Shown here: piece after piece, positions 56,599-64,000 of the stretch
Layout: each line of letters starts with the position of its first letter
Numbering within the stretch: the stretch's first letter is position 1
Made by a program: the position numbers and the translations under genes
Origin: a virus
Direction: 5' to 3' (one strand)
Virus record (IMG/VR): IMGVR_UViG_3300011187_000003
Coordinates: 1 to 64,000 of that record
DNA length: 64,000 bases
Notes under the pieces: generated by a model
What the model saw: only the letters and a program-made list of their open reading frames with translations
What the model was told of the DNA's origin: nothing
Database searches by the model: none

Positions 56599-57216
56599 AT
56601 TATTAAAAATCAGTTAGATGATATTGATATCAGCCTTAATAAGTTTGAAAAAGAGCTGAAGTATATAGAAACACCTGATACAACATCAAGGGCAGAGCTT
56701 ACTGAAAGAAATGGCTTCCCTTACATAAATGAAACACTAATGGAACTATTGATTGAGAATCAGAAAGTACCATCACCCTTCGATGTGTTTGTTCGATACT
56801 TACATAATAATGAGGGTGACTACAATGTCAAAGAAGCTTTAGGTAGAGGGTTTAAACGCCAACTAAGAGACAGAGTTTACAGGGCTTATTACTCATTAAT
56901 AAGGGAGATTCACTTCGCAATGATGCTTAGTGATTTAGACTTAAAGGTTGTTTACAGCACTGAGATAGACTTGGATAAAGGTATTGATGTGTTGATTGAC
57001 AATCAAGGAATTACATATGGTTTACATTTATTTTTAGATAGTAAGAGAAGCATTCAGCATAGGCAAAGAAAAAAGAGGTCAGAGTATGATGTTGATGTCT
57101 CAATTGAAGTACCATTCACAAGTGGTAGAGCAGTTGGGGGTTTTGACCTTTATACTACTGAGTATATTGTTGATGTGCTGGAAGAAATAATTAAATATCA
57201 TGGAAAGGTGGCATAA
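56599..57216 (+). CDS. Unknown protein, probable ATT start
   Basis: No ATG, GTG or TTG lies in frame before ATG 56740, yet the 47 codons upstream look coding (LDDIDISLNKFEKELKYIET) and begin with ATT six bases after GGGGGTGATAT. A start at 56599 gives 205 residues; 56740 gives 158. GIDVLIDNQGITYGLHLFLDSKRS hints at a PD-(D/E)XK-like or restriction-type nuclease fold, but this is weak. Confidence 0.6.
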   Translation: MIKNQLDDIDISLNKFEKELKYIETPDTTSRAELTERNGFPYINETLMELLIENQKVPSPFDVFVRYLHNNEGDYNVKEALGRGFKRQLRDRVYRAYYSLIREIHFAMMLSDLDLKVVYSTEIDLDKGIDVLIDNQGITYGLHLFLDSKRSIQHRQRKKRSEYDVDVSIEVPFTSGRAVGGFDLYTTEYIVDVLEEIIKYHGKVA

Positions 57217-57219
57217 TAT

Positions 57220-57771
57220 ATGCAAAAAGTTGTTGCTATTGGTGGTCATGCTGAACATGGCAAGGATACATTGGCAGATATGATAAAAGAAAAATTAGAA
57301 GAGAAGGATGAAGAGGTTGCAAGGTATGCTTTTGCAGAGTCCTTAAAAATGATTGCAGAATCTATATTTGATTGGGATGGGAGCAAAGATAAATATGGTA
57401 GAACCCTACTGCAAGAGTTGGGTAGTTTTGCAAGAGAATATATTGATGAAGACTTTTGGGTAAAAGATGTAGCTGAACAGATTGATGCTTTTAAAAATGC
57501 AGTTGACTATCATCTTATCTCAGATTTAAGATACCCAAATGAAGCAGAGTATTTTAGGGAGAATGACTATGATAACTTAATAGTTAAAGTAACTAGATTG
57601 GATGAAGATGGTAATCTTTACTCAAATTCCCTCTCAGGGGAGCAGAAGGAGCATCACAGTGAAACAAGCATTGACCTTATTGATTATGACCTACATGTAG
57701 TTGCTGACTCGCTAGACACCCTTGAGGAGTCTGCAGAAAAGATTACAGAGATGATAACTGAAGGAGAGTAA
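57220..57771 (+). CDS. Deoxynucleoside monophosphate kinase
   Basis: 183 residues. Walker A GGHAEHGKDT, AFAESLKMIAESIF, LISDLRYPNEAEYF and a late TSID match phage dNMP kinases of the T4 gp1 type. Makes dNDPs for the adjacent polymerase. Confidence 0.85.
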   Translation: MQKVVAIGGHAEHGKDTLADMIKEKLEEKDEEVARYAFAESLKMIAESIFDWDGSKDKYGRTLLQELGSFAREYIDEDFWVKDVAEQIDAFKNAVDYHLISDLRYPNEAEYFRENDYDNLIVKVTRLDEDGNLYSNSLSGEQKEHHSETSIDLIDYDLHVVADSLDTLEESAEKITEMITEGE

Positions 57772-57775
57772 TAGT

Positions 57776-60700
57776 ATGAGTAAATTTATTCACTTACATA
57801 ATCATACAGCTAGAGGGTCACTTCTTGACTCTATGGTAAATACAGAAGAGCTGGTGAAAAAGGCTAAAGAACACGACATGCCAGCTATAGCAATCTCTGA
57901 CCATGCTACTTTATCATCTTTTGTAAGGTTTTATAAAGTTTGCAGAGAGCATGATGTAAAACCCATCTTTGGTGTAGAGATGTACATGGTAGATAACATA
58001 AATATTAAAGATAAAGATGAAAAGAAAAACCACTTATTGTTGTTGGCTAAAAACAAGAAGGGTCTTAAAAACTTATTTAAGCTTATCACAATAGGTAATA
58101 AGCACTTCTACAAAAAGCCTAACATAGATTTTGAGACATTAAAGAAACATAAGGAGGGCTTAATCGTCTCTTCTGCATGTCTAGCTGGTAAGGTTTCACA
58201 GCTGGCATTGAGTGAGCAATATAATGAAATGGAAGAGGCTATCAAGAAGTATAAAAATGAGTTTGGTGATGATTTCTATTTGGAAGTTATGGCTAATAAG
58301 ATGGATGACCAAATTCAAGCCAATAAAGTGATTGCTACTGCAAGCAGGAAATTTAATATGCCAACAATTGCTACAAATGACCTACATTATTTAGAGAAAG
58401 ATGATTATGAGACTCATGATGTGTTGTTGGCTGTCCAAACTCGTGCAAAACTAGATGATGAAGATAGGTTCAGATTTTCAGCTAATGAATTTTACTTCAA
58501 GGATTATGAGGAAATGAAGCAGGGGTTATTCAATGGTGAAGAGCAGTTTAATGGTTTCGCTGAACAAGCATTAGCCAACACCCTAGAAGTTGCTGAGAAG
58601 ATAGAGAAGTTTGAAATACAGTTAGGTCAAACTAATTTCCCTGAGTATGAAGTGCCTGAAGGGTATGACCCTGATAGTTACCTAAAAGCAGTTACCCATC
58701 ACAGATTAAAAGACCTTGTGAATAAAAAGGGAGTTGACTATGAGGAGTATAAAGAAAGGCTAGAGTATGAGCTAGACATAATCATAGAGAAGGGTTTTTC
58801 TACATACTTTTTGATTGTAGCTGATGTAATAGGTTGGGGGAAGAAAAATGATATCCTATTCAATTTTGGCAGGGGGAGTGCTGGTTCAAGTCTTGCTTCT
58901 TACCTGCTAGGAATAATTGAAATTGACCCTATAAAATATAACTTGGTATTTAGTAGATTCTTAAACAAAGAGAGGGATTCTGACCCTGATATTGATATAG
59001 ATACAAGCAATGAAGATAGAGAAAGAATTATTAATTACCTGCAAGAGAAATATGGTAAAGAGTATGTAGCACAGATTTGTACTTTTGGTACTATGTCAAT
59101 GAAGGCTGTAATCAAAGATGTTGGTAGAGTAATGGGAATAGACTTTGACATTCTCAATGATGAAATTGTGCCTCTCATTGATGATGATGCAGATGGCTTA
59201 CAAGATGCCTTAGACCAAAGCTATGAGCTACAGAAGTATAAAGAAAGATATCCTGACTTATTTAAGCATGCATTAAAACTTGAAGATATGCCTAGACATT
59301 TCAGTAAGCATGCAGGTGCAGTTGTTGTCTCACCTAAGCCAATTACTGACATAGCACCATTGTCAAAGGTTAAAGGTGACATGATAACTCAAACTGAGAT
59401 GCATGACTCTGAGGATTTAGGGATGCTTAAGATTGACTTCTTAGGGTTAAAAACCTTAGACCTAGTTAAAACTACAATTAAGTTTGTACATAATAGAGAT
59501 GATTTAGATAAGTTTGATTGGATTCCAACTACAAAGAATCTAAAGAACATAAATCTTGAAGATAAAAATGTTTATGAAGGTATTTATAAATCAAAAGATG
59601 TGAGTGGGGTTTTTCAGGTAGAGTCAGATTTATATAGACAGTTGCTTGACAAGATGCAACCTGAAAGCTTTGAGCAAATAATAGCCTTACTTGCTATTGG
59701 TAGACCATCAATACTACAGGCTGACCTAGACCAAACTTATATTGATAGGTTACATGGTCGTGAAGAGCCAGAGTATCCTCATCCTGATTTAAAGGAAGCT
59801 TTAAAACCTACATTTGGTATTATGCTTTATCAGGAGCAGGTACTTGAAACAGCTAGGACTATTGCAGGCTTTAGTTATGGTGAGGGTGATATTTTACGCA
59901 GATTGATTGGGAAAAAGAAGCCTGAAAAACTAAAGAAAATGAAAGATAAATTTGTGAGTGACTCAATAGAGAATGGGTACACAGAAAAATTTGCCAATGA
60001 GATATTTGAGCTAATTGAATACTTTGCTGGTTATGGATTTAATAAATCTCATTCAACAGCCTATGCAAAGTTAAGTTATGTGACAGCATACTTAAAGCAC
60101 TACTTTTCAACAGAGTTTTACGCTTCATTATTAACACTGGAGTCAGATAAGTCTCCTAAAGATAGTAAGATGAATCAGTACATAAGTGAGTGCTATCAAA
60201 AAGAGATTGAGATTAAACCTCCACATATTAATAAAAGTGCTGAAGATTTTAATGTTGTGGATGGAATTATTCGCTTTGGGCTTAGGAGTATTAATCATGT
60301 TGGTGACTCAGCTCTTGAAGTTATCATGGAGAAGAGACCATTTGATGATTTCTTAGACTTCTATGAAAGAACAAACTCAAGAGTGGTCAATAAGACTGTA
60401 GTTGAAGCATTACTGAAGTCAGGAGCTTTTAACTGGTGTGATTATGACAGAAATAGATTAATCCATTGCTATTATGAGTTAAGAGACAATGATATGGTTC
60501 AACAGTATTTAATTCCACAATTTGAGCCAACTACAAAAAAGGATGTAATGATGTATGAAAGAGACTTGCTAAGCTTTTCAATCACCCATCCTTCTAAGTG
60601 GGAACAGGCTCAAACTGGAGATAAAATACTTTATGAAGGAACAATAAGAAACTATAGAGGTCACACTACAAAGGGTAATCATCAGATGGCATTTTTTGAC

Positions 60701-60847
60701 TTAGAGTTTGATGGTGGCATTGTTGATGTGGTTGTGTTCCCTAAGAGATTTTATAAATACAGAGAGAATTTAGAGAATAATAAAGATATTAAAATACTGG
60801 GAGAAAAAACAGAGAATAACTCATTAAAACTAATTGGGGTGAAGTAA
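57776..60847 (+). CDS. dnaE: DNA polymerase III alpha subunit (DnaE type)
   Basis: 1023 residues. The N-terminal PHP domain keeps HLHNHT, ISDHAT and FGVEMY. The palm has GRGSAGSS, DPDIDID (two catalytic Asp) and KIDFLGLKTL (third). A helix-hairpin-helix and OB region follow. No exonuclease domain is built in; the DEDD exonuclease at 24202 might proofread. The start of the next gene overlaps its stop. Confidence 0.95.
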   Translation: MSKFIHLHNHTARGSLLDSMVNTEELVKKAKEHDMPAIAISDHATLSSFVRFYKVCREHDVKPIFGVEMYMVDNINIKDKDEKKNHLLLLAKNKKGLKNLFKLITIGNKHFYKKPNIDFETLKKHKEGLIVSSACLAGKVSQLALSEQYNEMEEAIKKYKNEFGDDFYLEVMANKMDDQIQANKVIATASRKFNMPTIATNDLHYLEKDDYETHDVLLAVQTRAKLDDEDRFRFSANEFYFKDYEEMKQGLFNGEEQFNGFAEQALANTLEVAEKIEKFEIQLGQTNFPEYEVPEGYDPDSYLKAVTHHRLKDLVNKKGVDYEEYKERLEYELDIIIEKGFSTYFLIVADVIGWGKKNDILFNFGRGSAGSSLASYLLGIIEIDPIKYNLVFSRFLNKERDSDPDIDIDTSNEDRERIINYLQEKYGKEYVAQICTFGTMSMKAVIKDVGRVMGIDFDILNDEIVPLIDDDADGLQDALDQSYELQKYKERYPDLFKHALKLEDMPRHFSKHAGAVVVSPKPITDIAPLSKVKGDMITQTEMHDSEDLGMLKIDFLGLKTLDLVKTTIKFVHNRDDLDKFDWIPTTKNLKNINLEDKNVYEGIYKSKDVSGVFQVESDLYRQLLDKMQPESFEQIIALLAIGRPSILQADLDQTYIDRLHGREEPEYPHPDLKEALKPTFGIMLYQEQVLETARTIAGFSYGEGDILRRLIGKKKPEKLKKMKDKFVSDSIENGYTEKFANEIFELIEYFAGYGFNKSHSTAYAKLSYVTAYLKHYFSTEFYASLLTLESDKSPKDSKMNQYISECYQKEIEIKPPHINKSAEDFNVVDGIIRFGLRSINHVGDSALEVIMEKRPFDDFLDFYERTNSRVVNKTVVEALLKSGAFNWCDYDRNRLIHCYYELRDNDMVQQYLIPQFEPTTKKDVMMYERDLLSFSITHPSKWEQAQTGDKILYEGTIRNYRGHTTKGNHQMAFFDLEFDGGIVDVVVFPKRFYKYRENLENNKDIKILGEKTENNSLKLIGVK

Positions 60848-61074
60848 TGGAAGAAGAAGAGCTTGAGAATCTTGAGTACAATATTTATGAAGATATTATA
60901 GAGGATGCTAATAATGGAGATGAGATTGCTTCTTCAAAAATGGTTGCAATCCAAATTGGTAATTTTTATCAAACGCTCCTTGAAGAAGGAGTGGGTGAAA
61001 ACTTAGCCTATGAGTTAACATTTATGTTTGCTAGCCAGCTTATGGGTGTGGAAGATGATGGTATTCCATTCTAA
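60847..61074 (+). CDS. Small acidic protein with SSB-like tail
   Basis: 75 residues, very acidic, helical, ending EDDGIPF. The final residues match the DDDIPF tip by which bacterial SSB recruits replication proteins. Coupled to DnaE, it could tether the phage polymerase or compete with host SSB. Confidence 0.6.
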   Translation: MEEEELENLEYNIYEDIIEDANNGDEIASSKMVAIQIGNFYQTLLEEGVGENLAYELTFMFASQLMGVEDDGIPF

Positions 61075-61357
61075 ATAATGGATAATGTCGCATAATATAA
61101 ATTATATGGACATTTAAAATTGATGTTTTATAACTCAAGTTAGCATTATTAAGATATAGGGAGGATTAGAGAGCCTCCCTCCCCTTGATTTTATTGAATG
61201 TGAACTATTAAATAAATCAGCTTAATCTTAGCTGAGAGCTTCTCAAGTGCTAAGAGAGTTTATAATTAGGTTATAGGGGAAAAATTAATATAAATGTGAA
61301 TAAATAAAATACATAGTACAGTAATAAGTTTTTAATAATAATAAGAGGAGAGATAAG
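61075..61357. other. Non-coding region with alternative hairpins
   Basis: No gene. A 7-bp AGGGAGG/CCTCCCT hairpin (61158-61180) is followed by mutually exclusive stems, CAGCT/AGCTG (61218-61234) and TCTTAGC/GCTAAGA (61226-61255), then RBS AGGAGAG of the next gene. Confidence 0.55.
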
Positions 61358-61549
61358 ATGTCAAAAATAGCAACATTATTAATACTTGCACTTCAAGTTA
61401 TGGGTAGCCTTTCTCTTTTGGGGAAAGCTGTCACTGGTGAGAGAGAGTACAAACATAAAGACTCTTCTGACTTTTATGCTGAATTTATAGTTAGTTTACT
61501 TTGGATAGCTTGGTTGGTAAATATTGCCAGCAAGCTTCAATACATATAA
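61358..61549 (+). CDS. Small membrane protein
   Basis: 63 residues with two hydrophobic helices (4-22 and 44-60) around a charged loop. Function unknown. Confidence 0.6.
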   Translation: MSKIATLLILALQVMGSLSLLGKAVTGEREYKHKDSSDFYAEFIVSLLWIAWLVNIASKLQYI

Positions 61550-61561
61550 GGGGGGTAATTA

Positions 61562-62197
61562 ATGGCAACAGAGGTAAAACCACAAGCAGAACTATTAGAT
61601 TATTTAGGGGATTCAGAATTAAATGTGGCAACATCAGCTAGGTTAACTCATTCTGATAAATCACCTGAAGAAATAAAAGGAGATATGAGTGAAGAGACAA
61701 AAGAGAGAATGGTCAAGTATATGATTGAGCTAGGACATGATTCAACATTAGAAAATTCCTTCTTTTACTTTAAGATTAGATGTTCTAGGGTTGCTAGTCA
61801 CCAGCTAGTGAGACATAGAATAGGGGTGAGCGTGGCACAGCGTAGTCAACGCTATGTAGAAGAAGATGATTTTGAGTTTATTGTTCCACCAACAATTAAA
61901 GGGAATAAAGCAGAATATGAAATGTTTATAGACCATATGGAATATAGTCGTAACCTCTATCAGCACTATAGAAGTGTTGGTATTCCAAAGGAGGATGCAA
62001 GGTTTATTCTGCCACAAATAGCAACCTACTTAACAGTAGGGTTTAACGCTAGAGCATTGAGACATTTTCTAAAGTTAAGACTTGATAAAACAGCTCAATG
62101 GGAAATTCGCCAGCTGGCAGAACAAATACTGAAGCAAGTTAAAGAAGTAACACCAAACTTATTCCATGACCTTGAATTACAGGAGGAGAATAATTAA
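61562..62197 (+). CDS. thyX: Flavin-dependent thymidylate synthase
   Basis: 211 residues with the ThyX motif RHRIGVSVAQRSQRY. Makes dTMP from dUMP using FAD, the expected use of the dUMP from the phage dUTPase. Confidence 0.95.
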   Translation: MATEVKPQAELLDYLGDSELNVATSARLTHSDKSPEEIKGDMSEETKERMVKYMIELGHDSTLENSFFYFKIRCSRVASHQLVRHRIGVSVAQRSQRYVEEDDFEFIVPPTIKGNKAEYEMFIDHMEYSRNLYQHYRSVGIPKEDARFILPQIATYLTVGFNARALRHFLKLRLDKTAQWEIRQLAEQILKQVKEVTPNLFHDLELQEENN

Positions 62198-63343
62198 ATG
62201 GGGCAAAAAACATATACAGTCTTAGACACAAGTGTTCTTTTAGATAATCCTAATGTTTTATATGAAGTAGACAATCCACTCGTTCCATACTGTGTTCTTA
62301 GTGAGGTTGATGACAAAAAGACTCATAAGTATGTTGGGTTTAAAGCTAGAGAAGTTGTTAGAACTATACTAGGCTCAGATAGGATTGAATGTACTGAGCT
62401 AGATGTATCTGCTAAAGAAACAGATGATAGATTAGTTAGAGTTTCAATTGAGGACAACATGAGAATTATTACTAATGATGGCGCATTGCATATGAAGGCA
62501 GTAGCAATTAGTGGAGATTCTACATATTATGACTTAGAAGATGTTGAGCAATATACAGGAGTGAAAAAAGTTTCATTCCCTGCAGAAACAGTTAATAGAT
62601 TGCACGACAACCATCAGGCAAGTAATCCTTTTGATGATTTATATCAGAATCAATTTGTAACAGATGGAAGGATGATAGCAAGGCACTATGAAGATGTCTT
62701 ATATCTTGTAGGGAGGAATACAACAGTCAGAGGTATTAATGCTTTAAATGATAGGCAGTTAATGGCAACAGATTTAATTTACGACCCACTGGTAACAGTT
62801 GTGTCTATGCTAGGGTCAGCTGGAACAGGTAAAACTAGCTTGGCTATTAATGGAGCTATGGACTTAGTTCAGAGTAACTCTTTTGAAAAGATAATCATAA
62901 GTCGACCCAAAATACAAAAAGGTGTCAATGAAGAAAAGCTAGGGTATTTATCAGGTGGTATTGAGGAAAAGTTATCACCATTCCTACAGCCATTCTTTGA
63001 TAACCTAAGTAAAGATAATAGTCTTAACCTAATTGAAACTGAGCCACTTAGTATGGTGCAAGGTAGAGACTTAGAAAATAGTATTTGGATAATCACAGAG
63101 TTTCAGGATGTTAGACCACAAGATGTAGATGGTATTGTGGAAAGAGTTGGAAAAGGAAGCAAGTTAATTGTAGAAGGTGATATCAACCAAACATCAAGAA
63201 GCTACTTAAATAAATTTAATAATGGTTTGCTGTTTTTGGCAAATAACCTAAAAGAATCAGAGTTAACTAGTACAGTAACATTGGATGAAGTAATGAGAAG
63301 TGAGACAGCTAAGTTAGGTAAGCAATTAAGGGAGTGTAGATAA
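62198..63343 (+). CDS. phoH: PIN-PhoH family ATPase
   Basis: 381 residues. N-terminal PIN domain (VLDTSVLLDNPN, IITNDGALHMKA), then a PhoH ATPase with Walker A GSAGTGKTS and FQDVRPQDVDG. Proteins of this type are RNA helicase/nuclease-like; frequent in phages. Confidence 0.9.
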   Translation: MGQKTYTVLDTSVLLDNPNVLYEVDNPLVPYCVLSEVDDKKTHKYVGFKAREVVRTILGSDRIECTELDVSAKETDDRLVRVSIEDNMRIITNDGALHMKAVAISGDSTYYDLEDVEQYTGVKKVSFPAETVNRLHDNHQASNPFDDLYQNQFVTDGRMIARHYEDVLYLVGRNTTVRGINALNDRQLMATDLIYDPLVTVVSMLGSAGTGKTSLAINGAMDLVQSNSFEKIIISRPKIQKGVNEEKLGYLSGGIEEKLSPFLQPFFDNLSKDNSLNLIETEPLSMVQGRDLENSIWIITEFQDVRPQDVDGIVERVGKGSKLIVEGDINQTSRSYLNKFNNGLLFLANNLKESELTSTVTLDEVMRSETAKLGKQLRECR

Positions 63344-63507
63344 TGTTTAAAATACTTTTATCGTTAATTAGTTATACAATTGAAGGTGGATTTTTTACTT
63401 TGGTCGCTATGTCTATTACACAGGGTGACTGGTGGTATACATTCAGCTTCTCCACTTTATTAGTCTTTTGGTCAATTGCAATTTATTTTGCAATCACAGG
63501 GGAGTAG
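63343..63507 (+). CDS. 54-residue membrane protein
   Basis: MFKILLSLISYTIEGGFF; two hydrophobic helices. Start overlaps the PhoH stop (TAATG). Function unknown. Confidence 0.6.
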   Translation: MFKILLSLISYTIEGGFFTLVAMSITQGDWWYTFSFSTLLVFWSIAIYFAITGE

Positions 63508-63516
63508 ATATTATAA

Positions 63517-64000
63517 ATGACTGAGACAGGAGAGATTATAATAGATATAAAAGAAAATGGAGAAAATCGTTACAATGACCTATGGGAACAAGTTAAGAGG
63601 TTAGTTTTTAGTATTGCCTTTGACTACGCAAGGAAGTATGATTTTGAGTTTGATGATGTGAAGCAAAATGCTTATATAGCTTGGAAGAGTTTGTCAGAAG
63701 GTTTTAGTATGAATAAGATGACAGAAGGGAACATTGAATCCAACTACATAAGTTACATAAATAAGTATTTACCTAAAAGACTACATAATTATGCTGAAGA
63801 TTACTCAATGTTTAATGATTGGAAGATTATGTCTTATGACCAATTTAGTGACCCTTGCTTCCTTTCAGATGAACTTGTTGATGAAGGACATGGGGAATTA
63901 GATGATACAGTTATAATGACCATTGAGAATAACCTAGATAAGTTGACTGAGAAAGAAAAAGAAACTTACTTCTTGCTGAAGGAAGGATATAGGCAGGTGG
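63517..64000 (+). CDS. Sigma-like RNA polymerase factor, 3' end outside window
   Basis: 161 residues seen. LWEQVKRLVFSIAFDYARKYD and FDDVKQNAYIAWKSL resemble sigma region 2; LTEKEKETYFLLKEGYRQV is the start of a region 4 HTH, cut by the window end. The second sigma-type factor of the genome. Confidence 0.65.
   Translation, partial: MTETGEIIIDIKENGENRYNDLWEQVKRLVFSIAFDYARKYDFEFDDVKQNAYIAWKSLSEGFSMNKMTEGNIESNYISYINKYLPKRLHNYAEDYSMFNDWKIMSYDQFSDPCFLSDELVDEGHGELDDTVIMTIENNLDKLTEKEKETYFLLKEGYRQV

Noticed and set aside
1-64000. tRNA genes
   Set aside because: No cloverleaf with a GTTCRANNC arm and acceptor pairing was found on either strand.

Overview
The window is part of a large, AT-rich bacteriophage genome whose host is probably an anaerobic member of the Firmicutes. 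The evidence is strong AGGAGG-type ribosome binding sites, TTGACA/TATAAT promoters with 17-base spacers, three radical SAM enzymes and an adenosylcobalamin-dependent ribonucleotide reductase. A lysis cassette with a spanin-like pair hints at a two-membrane host such as Halanaerobiales, but this is inference. A tyrosine recombinase, a cI-like repressor and a ParM/ParR pair suggest a temperate phage that may persist as a plasmid. No terminase, portal or capsid gene lies in the window.

Layout. 1-2.6 kb (+): end of the tail-fibre module. 2.6-7.6 kb (+): an unusual locus with its own promoter, encoding a cysteine-repeat protein (52 cysteines in a row, each exactly four residues apart) followed by three radical SAM enzymes. 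This looks like a RiPP-type modification system acting on a phage surface protein and is the leading candidate for an undescribed system. 7.6-9.9 kb (+): lysis genes, closed by a strong terminator. 9.9-37.6 kb (-): ParM/ParR, nucleotide metabolism (dUTPase, intein-containing class II RNR, redox proteins), an alpha-amylase, and replication and recombination genes (RecU-like resolvase, exonuclease, primase, DnaB, Sak4-like ATPase, SSB-like protein, O-type initiator with internal iterons), then a sigma factor, a divergent cI-like repressor, RecJ and an integrase.

37.6-49.1 kb is an early-type region of small genes, (-) up to 44.3 kb and (+) from 45.6 kb. At least 17 near-identical TTGACA-N17-TATAxT promoters drive single small genes, much like the host-takeover modules of large Bacillus phages. 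Between the two arms is 1.3 kb without convincing genes. It holds a candidate small RNA that displays an anti-Shine-Dalgarno sequence in a loop, a Z-DNA-type tract, a perfect 18-bp palindrome and paired DnaA boxes. At 49.13-49.29 kb, six identical DnaA boxes, mostly 21 bp apart, precede an AT-rich stretch: a probable replication origin.

49.7-64 kb (+): many small genes, several with zinc ribbons, then a methyltransferase, nuclease, phosphoesterase, dNMP kinase, DnaE-type DNA polymerase, ThyX, PIN-PhoH and a second sigma-like factor cut by the window end. A second promoter family (TTGAAA-N17-TATAAT followed by AATA, usually with TGTG before the -10) is scattered over both strands. Two genes appear to start with ATT, and two neighbouring small genes are frameshifted in A-runs, which may be real or sequencing artefacts.
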